In this document: one piece after another, positions 1-7,169 of the stretch
Numbering within the stretch: position 1 is the stretch's first letter
How the letters are laid out: the number at the start of each line of letters is the position of its first letter
Assembly (NCBI GenBank): GCA_934365155.1
Contig: CAKRMZ010000050.1
Span: 1 to 8,744 of the forward strand
DNA length: 8,744 nucleotides
Reading direction: 5' to 3'
From: an uncultured Eubacteriales bacterium
Lineage (GTDB): Bacteria > Bacillota > Clostridia > Oscillospirales > CAG-272
The notes under the pieces: model-generated
What the model was told of the DNA's origin: nothing
The model's database searches: none
The model's input: only the letters and a program-made list of their open reading frames with translations
Made by a program: the position numbers and the translations under genes

Positions 1-3000
1 GACAATTATTGGTCTTACGGCACAAATACTGCGGTGATCGCAAAAAATGTCGCATCGTTGCCGGAGGATGGATGGACATGGGCAATTCAGACGAAGCTCT
101 CAACGGCAGAATACACCATAAAGCTGAATAACTACAACGGTTCCTATATTATAGCAAGCAATATTCACAGCTACTCGAATAACAACTGCAGCGTCAATTT
201 GGAGCTTTCCGGTCAAAACACCATAACCTCGCCCTATTACGGCTTGAGGTTTAGTCTCTGTGATATTTTTATGCACGGCAACGGAAGCTTAAAGATAGAT
301 GTAACTAAAACCTCTTCAGCAGTTGATACACATTCCCTTACTGTTGACCTTCCGTCCAATAAGGCTCTGGACATTAGCGCCACCAGCTCAAGTGAAATCG
401 GTTCAAATGGCATTCACGTCTCATCGGATTTCACACTCAACAGCGGCACGGTCAACGTAAATATCACAAGCTCTTCAACGAGCGAAAAATACGGTGCTGT
501 AGGAATTTCCGCGGCAACCCTTACCGTGAACAGCGGTACTTTGAATATTGCTTCATCGAATTCGAATACAGACGGAATATCTTACGGTATTCGCGGAAAT
601 TCGACATATAACGAGGAAAAGCGAGAATATGAATATCCGGCAAAAGTATACTTCAACGGAGGCTCCGTTGAAATCTCAGCCGGCACAAAGGCTACCGATA
701 CCTTCTACGCACCCGAAACGTCCGATGACTTTACGCTTTGGGCAGGAAAGGCAGCCGACAAATCCGACAAGAAAATATATGACCCCGCAAAATTTGACAG
801 TTATCTTTACTATACCACAGAGCACAAGCATTGCAAGTGCGGCGCAGTCGATACGCATGACGAAAGCAATCTCTGTTCCTCTTATTATCCGCAAACCTAT
901 AAGCCGTGGACCGATTCAAGCTCCCTGCCGACGTACGGTTATTATTATTTATCGACCGATGTGACCCTGAGCAAAACATGGGAAATTACCGAAACGGTAA
1001 ATCTTTGCTTGAACGGTCACAGCATCATTGCAGACGGCGATTTTGACGCGATTAAAATATCGAGTTCACTAAACTTAACCGATTGTGCTCCGACAGAAAA
1101 GCAAGGCAAAATCACACATACACCCGGCACAGAAGGCCGAGGCATTGTCACGGAAAAAGCGAATAACTATTCCACCAGGCTCTATATGTACGGCGGTAAT
1201 ATTACCGGTAATACCGCAGAAAACGGCGCCGGCATTTACTGTGCCGCCAATATATGCATAAGAATAAAAGGCGGAAGTATCACAAACAATATCGCCACAG
1301 GAAACGGCGGCGGAATTTATTGCGAAGGTGATATGGACATTGACGACGGAAACATCACCGGCAACACTGCAACAATCGGCGGCGGAATTTATGTAACCAA
1401 AGGCAGCGACACATACAGTGATTCAGATGCTCTGAGGATCACAGGCGGAAACATCACCGGAAATACCGTAACAGAAAAAGGCGGCGGTGTTTACGCAAAT
1501 CACTATGTAGTATTGCGCGGCTATGTGAATTACATCAAAAATCCCTATGGTCTGCCGCTTTGCACCGCCACGGTACTTAACAACACATCCGGTCCCGAGG
1601 GCAACAAAAAAACAGATAATATTTCTTTTGCCCCCGGACAATATTTAAACATATACAACAATTTCAAAGGCGGCAATGTCTCGCTGAACTTCACGGGAGC
1701 AGGTACTAAGATTGCCATCCCGTACGGGAATTTGACTTCTAAGTTATGGGTTAACGATCTGATACTAAGCGGCATTCACTGCGACGATCCAAAGTATTCT
1801 CCCGTAATAGACAAAACAAACAATGCGGTCCTGCTCCGCAGCTCACTTAAATATCTTTCTGCAAGTGATTTTGAGTTTACAGCCCCCAGAGGCTTCACAT
1901 ATACCGGGGAGGCAAAAACAGCAACCGTCACCGCAAAGGACGGAATTAATTGCGGCACCATCACCGTTAAATATTTTGACGAAAATCACAGGCAGGTCTA
2001 TGCCCCCACCGAAGCCGGGAAATATACGGTTTCGATCGATGTGGAGGAAAATGATACCTATGCGGCACTGACAGGAATCCACGACGAAAACTGGACATTC
2101 ACCATTACGCCGAAAGAGATTTCCTATTCCAAAATTCTGATTACCGGCATCGACGACACCTATATTTACACCGGGTCTGCAATTGAGCCTACCGCCTATG
2201 TTACAGTGGAAAGCATGGGACTTTATCAAGGCAGGGACTACACAATAAGTTACAAAAATAATACCGAGGTCGGAACCGCCACAGTAGTCATCACGCTTAA
2301 GGGCAATTACAGCGGAAGTCGCCAAACCGATTTCTCTATCACCTACGGACATGCCTCCGAAATCATGTATTCCATGCCTGCAGCCAATGCAAACGGCTGG
2401 TACAGCAGCGATATCATTGTCACAGCAATCAACGGATACAAAATCGGAGAAACCGCGCAAAGCTTTTCGGACACTCTGACTCTGACCGGTGATACCGCAA
2501 AAGGCGGCAAACAGGTCTTTCTGAAAGCAACAGACGGAAAAGTATATCGCACCATTCTCCAATATAAGATTGATACCGTATCACCGACGGATGTTGCCAT
2601 CCAATACAACGAAAACGGATTCAAATCGTTCCTTAACAAACTGACCTTCGGTCTGTTCTTCAAAGATACCGTAAAAGTTGAAGCAACAGCCACCGATGCA
2701 CTCAGCGGTGTGGATAAAATCCTTTATTATGCCGCCGATGGCGAGGTCTCGGATCCATCAAGCATCACTGATTGGCAAGAAAGCCTCCGCATTGAAGCCG
2801 GCAACAAAAAACTGATCTATGTCAAGGTCACTGACAAGGCCGGCAACAGTATAATTTTGCTTGATCAAGGACTTGTAGTCTACCGTGACAGCACTGTTTC
2901 GCCCACCACCGCAACTTTTGACCGAAAAGTCGACAAGAGAAGTGACATCACATTTACCATCAATCTGAACGGCAACACCTTCAGCGCAATCAAAAACGAA

Positions 3001-4059
3001 GACAGCCTGTTGGTAGAAGGCACTGACTATACCGTTTCCGGAAACACCGTAACCGTTTCAAAGAATTATCTTTCCCGTTTCGATATCGGAAGTGTACAAA
3101 CCCTTCTCTTTTTATTTAATCCGCTCGGTGAAGAGGGGCAAACCGTCAGCATCGCCGCGGTAAGAGTTTCCGTTACGGATTCCACCCACTACCACAGTCC
3201 CGAAAAACACATCAACAAAAGCGCAAGCTGCACAGAGAACGGCAATATCGAATACTACAGCTGTTCCGGCTGCAACGGACTGTTCAAAGATTTCGCTTGC
3301 ACACAGGCAATAACAGTGAGCGATACCGTGATTCCGGCATTTCATCATGAGGGCGCGGTGTTTACCGATGCTGTTGACGCAAAGTGCGTAACCGACGGAA
3401 ATCTTGCTTACTGGTACTGCAGAAGGTGTAACAAATACTTTGCGGACAGCAACGGAACGCTGAATACAGAGCAATCGTTTGACAGCAAGATAAAATTTGA
3501 GAAAAAGGCTCTCGGCCACGATTGGGGAAAATGGAATATCACCACGGCTTCTACTTTCACTGAAAGCGGCGAAGAAACACGCTCCTGCGGGCGTTGTAGC
3601 CTAACCGATCGCAAAGAAATTGCCAAACTGATTCCGATGATTATCAAGGGACAAAACGATAGCTTCCGAAAAAATGAGGACTCTTCTCTCTCCTTCAGTT
3701 GCAATATGTCGCTGGATAAAAACACCGTTATTTCGATCGACGGTGCGAAACTTGCAACAAACGCATACCGGCTTGACAACGAAAATGCACTCACACTGCT
3801 TGACAGTTATTTGTATATGCTGTCCGCAGGCAGTCATAGCATCAAAATTCAGACAGCGGACGGCTCTGCAGAAACCGTTTTCACGGTAATCGCTGCACAA
3901 AGCAGCCCGTCCGAAAGCGGGGATGCCGGCTCCGACAAATCTCCGCAGACCTTTGACAATAGCAATCTTGTTCTGTGGATTGCACTGCTCTTTGCAAGCG
4001 GCTGTACGTTAGCCGGCGCAGCCCTCATCGGAACAAAGAAAAAATTCTTCACAAAATAA
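1..4059 (+). CDS. Large mosaic cell-surface protein, 3' portion only (beta-helix, Ig-like and X2 domains, sorting tail)
   Basis: The frame is open from base 1 and no start with an RBS or signal peptide is visible. The GTG at 34 has no Shine-Dalgarno upstream, so the true start lies outside the window; 1352 residues are present. Order, counting from base 1: a Ser/Thr/Asn-rich beta-solenoid-like region (about 40-265, with recurrent 'NSGT' turns); an HxHCxCG segment near 275-280; an 'LCLNGH' segment followed by four Gly-rich beta-helix repeats (398-499); an MBG/Ig-like domain (about 626-706); a 'YTGSAIEP...GNYSG' domain (707-783); an Ig-like region (784-967); an X2-like domain (968-1058); Cys/His-rich repeats (1062-1208); a last Ig-like domain (1209-1299); and an SPQT-type tail (1315-1352). 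Proteins of this build are exported and attached to the wall, where they probably bind glycans or host or neighbour surfaces. No catalytic domain is seen. The exact ligand is unknown. Transcription ends at the hairpin 13 bases downstream. Confidence 0.93.
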   Translation, partial: DNYWSYGTNTAVIAKNVASLPEDGWTWAIQTKLSTAEYTIKLNNYNGSYIIASNIHSYSNNNCSVNLELSGQNTITSPYYGLRFSLCDIFMHGNGSLKIDVTKTSSAVDTHSLTVDLPSNKALDISATSSSEIGSNGIHVSSDFTLNSGTVNVNITSSSTSEKYGAVGISAATLTVNSGTLNIASSNSNTDGISYGIRGNSTYNEEKREYEYPAKVYFNGGSVEISAGTKATDTFYAPETSDDFTLWAGKAADKSDKKIYDPAKFDSYLYYTTEHKHCKCGAVDTHDESNLCSSYYPQTYKPWTDSSSLPTYGYYYLSTDVTLSKTWEITETVNLCLNGHSIIADGDFDAIKISSSLNLTDCAPTEKQGKITHTPGTEGRGIVTEKANNYSTRLYMYGGNITGNTAENGAGIYCAANICIRIKGGSITNNIATGNGGGIYCEGDMDIDDGNITGNTATIGGGIYVTKGSDTYSDSDALRITGGNITGNTVTEKGGGVYANHYVVLRGYVNYIKNPYGLPLCTATVLNNTSGPEGNKKTDNISFAPGQYLNIYNNFKGGNVSLNFTGAGTKIAIPYGNLTSKLWVNDLILSGIHCDDPKYSPVIDKTNNAVLLRSSLKYLSASDFEFTAPRGFTYTGEAKTATVTAKDGINCGTITVKYFDENHRQVYAPTEAGKYTVSIDVEENDTYAALTGIHDENWTFTITPKEISYSKILITGIDDTYIYTGSAIEPTAYVTVESMGLYQGRDYTISYKNNTEVGTATVVITLKGNYSGSRQTDFSITYGHASEIMYSMPAANANGWYSSDIIVTAINGYKIGETAQSFSDTLTLTGDTAKGGKQVFLKATDGKVYRTILQYKIDTVSPTDVAIQYNENGFKSFLNKLTFGLFFKDTVKVEATATDALSGVDKILYYAADGEVSDPSSITDWQESLRIEAGNKKLIYVKVTDKAGNSIILLDQGLVVYRDSTVSPTTATFDRKVDKRSDITFTINLNGNTFSAIKNEDSLLVEGTDYTVSGNTVTVSKNYLSRFDIGSVQTLLFLFNPLGEEGQTVSIAAVRVSVTDSTHYHSPEKHINKSASCTENGNIEYYSCSGCNGLFKDFACTQAITVSDTVIPAFHHEGAVFTDAVDAKCVTDGNLAYWYCRRCNKYFADSNGTLNTEQSFDSKIKFEKKALGHDWGKWNITTASTFTESGEETRSCGRCSLTDRKEIAKLIPMIIKGQNDSFRKNEDSSLSFSCNMSLDKNTVISIDGAKLATNAYRLDNENALTLLDSYLYMLSAGSHSIKIQTADGSAETVFTVIAAQSSPSESGDAGSDKSPQTFDNSNLVLWIALLFASGCTLAGAALIGTKKKFFTK
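1192..1497 (+). repeat. Four Gly-rich right-handed beta-helix repeats within the surface protein
   Basis: Four copies of a 17-18 residue unit start at 1192, 1270, 1345 and 1444. They share the pattern GG-[NS]-I-T-[GN]-N-x-A/V...G(G/A)GIY. In sequence they read GGNITGNTAENGAGIYC, GGSITNNIATGNGGGIYC, DGNITGNTATIGGGIYV and GGNITGNTVTEKGGGVYA. The GGGIY and xITGN parts resemble the GGA(I/L) and FxxN signatures of chlamydial Pmp-type and other parallel beta-helix surface proteins. The copies have drifted at third codon positions, so they are old protein repeats rather than recent DNA duplications. They probably stack as rungs of a solenoid stalk. Confidence 0.85.
3943..4059 (+). other. C-terminal cell-wall sorting tail with an SPQTF motif
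   Basis: The last 38 residues have the three parts of a sortase signal: a pentapeptide-like SPQTF followed by DNSN, a hydrophobic stretch beginning LVLWIALLFASG, and a positively charged end (TKKKFFTK). Clostridial sorting signals usually read S/N-PQTGD. Here the codon after Thr is TTT (3952-3954), giving Phe where Gly is expected. The tail could still be cleaved by a relaxed sortase, or could act only as a membrane anchor. Confidence 0.75.
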
Positions 4060-4071
4060 TAAGTATATAGC

Positions 4072-4102
4072 AAAAAAGCGACGGATAATCCGTCGCTTTT
4101 TT
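4072..4102. terminator. Bidirectional intrinsic terminator shared by convergent genes
   Basis: The 14-base arm AAAAAAGCGACGGA (4072-4085) is perfectly complementary to 4089-4102 across a 3-base TAA loop. The core is 8 bp (GCGACGGA), and a run of six T follows it on each strand. It lies 12 bases past the stop of the surface gene and 28 bases past the stop of the minus-strand peptidase gene, so it can end both transcripts. Confidence 0.92.
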
Positions 4103-4130
4103 GTATTTTTCTGTGCAGGCACACGGCTTT

Positions 4131-4871
4131 TCAAGCACCTCCCGACGGCACGAGCGCAACACATTGCTCTCCCATAATTTCATAAGCTTTCTGCGCTTTT
4201 TTCTTTGGATAAGCCATCCATTTTGAACCGTAGTTTTTATCTTCCAACGGATCGTTAAAGTAGTAGTTTTGATCATCATATCCGCAAAGCACCAGACAAT
4301 GAAGCTGACGGTGATATCGAACAAGTCCCCCATCCACTGTCCTCCAATAGGAGAAAATTCCGGCATTCTCTCGATTGCTCATTTTCACCGTAGCCCATAT
4401 AATTACCGGTACACCTTGATCAATATATTTCCTGCACAATTCGTCCAATGTCATCCCTTCCGGGCGCAATACGTCATAGCTTTCCGAAGATATGTATTTT
4501 CGCATTGCATATTCAATCACCGGTGCATAGCACCCCCATCCGCTTTTTTTATGCGGATCACCGCAATAAACCTTTGCAGGATCCGGCCCGATATATCCCA
4601 CAATCGGTTTTTCACCGCAAGGCAGATATTCTTCAATAAAAGAATCCACATCAATCTCAAAGCCGTAATATTTAAGCACCATTACGGCACTGACGCTTTC
4701 ACATCCGTTGGGCCACCGTTCTCCCTGAAAAATATACGGCACATCAATTATTACGGAATTTCGGCTTCGACAAGCGTTTTCGATGCTTACACAGGAAGTT
4801 AAAATCAGCATATATACTGCAATCTTCCAAAAATCGACCTTAAAAACAATTTTATTCGCCTTTATATCCAA
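4131..4871 (-). CDS. C39-like (papain-fold) cysteine peptidase, predicted lipoprotein
   Basis: The 246-residue protein has the hallmarks of Peptidase_C39_2 proteins: VPYIFQGERWPNGCES near the N-terminus with likely oxyanion Gln49 and nucleophile Cys57, and LHCLVLCGYDD with catalytic His191, followed by FNDPL (Asp207 or Asn206 as third residue). The chosen start is TTG at 4871, because AGGAG (minus strand, at 4884-4880) sits 8 bases before it. This gives a charged n-region, a hydrophobic stretch IAVYMLILTS and an LTSC lipobox with Cys27, so the enzyme is probably a lipid-anchored extracytoplasmic protein. The frame remains open upstream as far as 4988, but starts there lack an RBS and would bury the signal peptide. 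Unlike bacteriocin transporters, it has no ABC domains. Substrate is unknown; peptidase, transpeptidase or amidase activity are all possible. It is divergent from the two-component operon and convergent with the surface protein gene. Confidence 0.87.
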   Translation of the reverse strand: MDIKANKIVFKVDFWKIAVYMLILTSCVSIENACRSRNSVIIDVPYIFQGERWPNGCESVSAVMVLKYYGFEIDVDSFIEEYLPCGEKPIVGYIGPDPAKVYCGDPHKKSGWGCYAPVIEYAMRKYISSESYDVLRPEGMTLDELCRKYIDQGVPVIIWATVKMSNRENAGIFSYWRTVDGGLVRYHRQLHCLVLCGYDDQNYYFNDPLEDKNYGSKWMAYPKKKAQKAYEIMGEQCVALVPSGGA

Positions 4872-4879
4872 AAAAACAT

Positions 4880-4884
4880 CTCCT
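4880..4884 (-). promoter_or_regulatory. RBS that decides the TTG start of the C39-like protein
   Basis: The minus strand reads AGGAG, then eight bases, then TTG at 4871. The competing in-frame ATG at 4901 has only a poor purine stretch upstream. An ATG directly after AGGAG (4879-4877) is out of frame. Confidence 0.75.
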
Positions 4885-4911
4885 GTCGACTTACAAATCA
4901 TTACCACTTTG

Positions 4912-4917
4912 ATTTTA
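4912..4917 (-). promoter_or_regulatory. Candidate -10 box for the C39-like gene, no good -35
   Basis: The minus strand reads TAAAAT here, 41 bases before the TTG start, which is a plausible leader length. No hexamer near TTGACA lies 16-18 bases upstream. A promoter that lacks a -35 often depends on an activator, and TGTAA elements lie just upstream. This is weak evidence in an AT-rich stretch. Confidence 0.3.
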
Positions 4918-5008
4918 TGTAAAGTACATGCATCAAATATACAAAAAAATGTAAGAGAAATGTAAAAACAGCAGCGCACAAGGCCCATATTATTGTAAGA
5001 AATTGTAC
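4917..5008. promoter_or_regulatory. Phased TGTAA elements, candidate response-regulator binding sites
   Basis: TGTAA begins at 4918, 4950, 4961 and 4994, and TGTAC at 5004, all in the same orientation. The steps are 32, 11, 33 and 10 bases, close to whole helical turns. Two tandem pairs result (4950/4961 and 4994/5004), which is the usual arrangement for dimeric OmpR/PhoB-type regulators that bind direct repeats about one turn apart. The first element also forms the inverted repeat ATGTA-AAG-TACAT (4917-4929). The elements lie between the regulator gene and the divergent peptidase gene. Binding by this regulator is inference. Confidence 0.5.
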
Positions 5009-5021
5009 TTTATGATAAAAT
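4993..5021 (+). promoter_or_regulatory. Sigma-A-like promoter of the two-component operon
   Basis: TTGTAA (4993-4998) and TAAAAT (5016-5021) are separated by 17 bases, a good match to TTGACA/TATAAT. The start of transcription would be near 5028, giving a short leader to the ATG at 5051. The -35 hexamer contains one of the TGTAA elements and another lies in the spacer, so a regulator bound there should affect this promoter directly. Confidence 0.6.
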
Positions 5022-5050
5022 TTAAAGTAGATAATGCCAAGGAGAAAAAT

Positions 5051-5707
5051 ATGATACGAATTTTAATTGTAGAAGATGACCCCAATATTGCAAAAACCAT
5101 CGAAGCTACTTTGTCCATTGCCGGTTATCAAAGCAAAATATGTACAGACGGCAATACCGCCGTCCATATGGCATGCACTGAATCCTATGATTTAATTCTT
5201 TTGGATGTGATGCTTCCGGGACAGGACGGATTCTCGGTTATTGAACACATAAGACACCGCGAGATTCCCGTTATTTTTATAACGGCAAAGCAGGATGTTG
5301 CAGATAAGGTACACGGGCTTCATCTGGGGGCAGAGGATTATATTGTCAAACCCTTTGAGTCCTTGGAGCTTCTGGCGCGGATTGAAGTGGTTCTCCGGCG
5401 ATATCACCGCGGTGCATCGAGCTATCAATATGAAAATATAACGGTTGATCTTGAGCAGCACAGAGTGACTGCAAATAATAAAGAAATTTCCCTGACCCCC
5501 AAAGAATTTGATATGCTGTTATTTTTTGTTCAGCATTTAGATATGGCGATTTCCCGCGAGCGCTTGCTTGCGCAGGTTTGGGGCTATGAATTTGAAGGAG
5601 AAACACGCACAGTGGACATTCACGTGCAGCAGCTCCGAAAAAAACTCGGTCTTTCCGATAAACTCAAAACAATCCCGAAGCTCGGTTATCGCCTGGAAAG
5701 TAGGTAG
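5051..5707 (+). CDS. OmpR/PhoB-family response regulator
   Basis: The 218-residue protein has an N-terminal receiver domain (about 1-115) with acidic pair Asp9/Asp10 (VEDD), phosphoacceptor Asp52 (LLDVMLPGQDG), Thr78 and Lys100 (VKPFE), all conserved. The C-terminal winged-helix DNA-binding domain (about 125-216) has LTPKEFDML, the recognition region around TRTVDIHVQQLRKKL, and the closing GYRL hairpin. Length and residues are complete, so it should be active. The start is ATG 5051 because AAGGAG (5039-5044) lies 6 bases upstream. The frame can be read back to 5003, but that would include the promoter -10 box. It is first in a three-gene operon, with four bases between its stop and the kinase start, so the kinase is its likely partner. 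Autoregulation is suggested by the repeats upstream. The regulon cannot be read from the window apart from the neighbouring genes. Confidence 0.95.
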   Translation: MIRILIVEDDPNIAKTIEATLSIAGYQSKICTDGNTAVHMACTESYDLILLDVMLPGQDGFSVIEHIRHREIPVIFITAKQDVADKVHGLHLGAEDYIVKPFESLELLARIEVVLRRYHRGASSYQYENITVDLEQHRVTANNKEISLTPKEFDMLLFFVQHLDMAISRERLLAQVWGYEFEGETRTVDIHVQQLRKKLGLSDKLKTIPKLGYRLESR

Positions 5708-5711
5708 CATC

Positions 5712-7169
5712 ATGAAAATATGGCAAAAAATCTTTCTGCTTTCATTTTTGTGTGCCGTATTACTCGTAAATATTACTTCCTCCGTTATTGCATGGCGTTA
5801 TTTTCAATCTACGTTGCAAAAAGAAAGAATTCATGAAACCAATGATACCATTGCGCTGATTTCCAACATCAGCGATTACATTGAATACACAAAAAGCATC
5901 GATAACAAGCTGATCCTTTCCGAAGATACCGTTCGGGAGATTATTCAAAAAAAGCTGTCGGAATCAAATAAAGAGCAACAATATCAGGTTTTACACCAAG
6001 AAAACACGATTGTCTCCTCGGCAAATTTTCCGGGCCTTCCGCAGGATTTTGAAGGCAGAAGCGAGCATACGGCCCAAAGCCGTATTTTTCAAGATGATTC
6101 CGGCCGTTCAATTCTGCTGATTGATGTCAATGTAATGTTAGAACACCAAGATTATACATTTATTTTCGAACAGGATATCAGCGATATCTACGAAACTTAC
6201 CGTGCTCAACTTCACTTTATTCGAATAACAGCCATCATCGGTTCCGCTGTATTATCTTCTATTTTATTTCTTCTGATTCATATTTTGATGCTGCCCCAAA
6301 AGCGAATCAATCGCGTTTTATATCAAATTGCCGAGGGAAATTATTCGGCACGAACTCCCGAAAAAGGAAGCGCCGAATTTCGGCACCTGGCCGAAGTGGT
6401 TAACGAAACCGCCAATGCAATTGAAACAAATTTTGAGGGTTTAAAAGAGATTGCCGACTCGAGAAAACAGTTTGTGGACAGCTTAGCTCACGAAATGAAA
6501 ACACCCTTGACATCCATACTCTGTTTTTCGGATCTGATGTATATCAATCGAACCTTGGACGATGACAAACGAGTCGAATATTCCGGCATTATTTTAGAAG
6601 AAGCGCGACGGCTGAAAGCCTTGTCGGGAAAATTGCTTGAAATTGCCTCTGCAGGCAATGCACCGCTCGAAATGTCTCCGGTTTTCATTCCGGATCTGCT
6701 CAGTGAAATTAAAAATTCATATTCACCTCTGCTTGCCGTTCGAAAAATCAATTTGAGCATTTCACCGGTTCAGGCGCATATCATGGCGGACAAAGAGCTT
6801 TTCAAATCCATTTTGTTCAATTTAATTGACAACGCTGCCAAGGCATCGAAAGACGGCGAATCCATACAAATTCAATGTGCTATAAAGAATAAAGAAATCG
6901 CAATTGCGGTAATCGATCACGGTATCGGAATGACCAAGGAACAAATGCGCCGCGCCTTTGAACCTTTTTATATGGCAGACAAGGCCCGAAGCCGAAAAAG
7001 CGGCGGTGCCGGTCTCGGACTGGCGCTTTGCACCGAAATTGCAAAACGACACCATGCAAAGCTCAGTGTAAAAAGTTTGGAAGGCAAAGGAACCGTATTT
7101 ATGATTCGAATGGCTACCTGCGACAAAATGATGCACTACGCTTCTTCCAAAGGAGGAGACAAATCTTGA
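5712..7169 (+). CDS. Membrane sensor histidine kinase with HAMP domain
   Basis: The 485-residue protein has TM1 (about 6-27), an extracytoplasmic sensor region of about 140 residues (29-169), TM2 (about 170-192), and a HAMP-like linker (about 193-245). It then has the HisKA dimerisation domain with SLAHEMKTPLTSI (phosphoacceptor His260) and the HATPase domain. The ATPase motifs are intact: N box NLIDNAAKAS (370-379), G1 DHGIGM (402-407), FEPFY (416-420) and G2 GGAGLGLAL (431-439). ATG 5712 is chosen because it begins the signal/TM segment and follows a weak AGGT four bases after the regulator stop, which suggests translational coupling; the frame is open back to 5568 inside the regulator gene. 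The sensor region matches no ligand-binding fold that I recognise, so the stimulus is unknown. Its stop codon overlaps the start of the next gene. Confidence 0.94.
   Translation: MKIWQKIFLLSFLCAVLLVNITSSVIAWRYFQSTLQKERIHETNDTIALISNISDYIEYTKSIDNKLILSEDTVREIIQKKLSESNKEQQYQVLHQENTIVSSANFPGLPQDFEGRSEHTAQSRIFQDDSGRSILLIDVNVMLEHQDYTFIFEQDISDIYETYRAQLHFIRITAIIGSAVLSSILFLLIHILMLPQKRINRVLYQIAEGNYSARTPEKGSAEFRHLAEVVNETANAIETNFEGLKEIADSRKQFVDSLAHEMKTPLTSILCFSDLMYINRTLDDDKRVEYSGIILEEARRLKALSGKLLEIASAGNAPLEMSPVFIPDLLSEIKNSYSPLLAVRKINLSISPVQAHIMADKELFKSILFNLIDNAAKASKDGESIQIQCAIKNKEIAIAVIDHGIGMTKEQMRRAFEPFYMADKARSRKSGGAGLGLALCTEIAKRHHAKLSVKSLEGKGTVFMIRMATCDKMMHYASSKGGDKS
7151..7158 (+). promoter_or_regulatory. 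Consensus RBS inside the kinase gene that sets a TTG start
   Basis: AGGAGGAG lies within the last kinase codons, 7 bases before TTG at 7166-7168. This is the strongest Shine-Dalgarno in the window and fixes the start of the third operon gene at a non-ATG codon. Confidence 0.85.

Noticed and set aside
1843..2562. Minus-strand reading frame of 239 codons opposite the surface protein
   Set aside because: It is antisense to well-defined Ig-like domains, has a Cys-rich low-plausibility translation and no family resemblance. It is a shadow of the real gene.
34..4059. GTG at base 34 as the true start of the surface protein
   Set aside because: The frame is open to base 1, there is no Shine-Dalgarno before the GTG, and the predicted N-terminus has no signal peptide although the protein carries a wall-sorting tail.
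4269..4802. Plus-strand reading frame of 177 codons across the peptidase gene
   Set aside because: It is antisense to the C39-like motifs, and its translation shows no domain or coherent composition.
4936..4966. Minus-strand promoter TTTACA/TATATT for the C39-like gene
   Set aside because: The 19-base spacer is too long and the hexamers are common in this AT-rich region.
5003..5050. Longer start of the response regulator at TTG 5003
   Set aside because: It would place the promoter -10 inside the coding region and add residues before the receiver strand. The ATG at 5051 has a proper RBS.
7028..7165. Upstream extension of the third operon gene into the kinase
   Set aside because: This stretch is the kinase G2 box and C-terminus in another frame. 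The hydrophobic N-terminus and consensus RBS fix the start at 7166.
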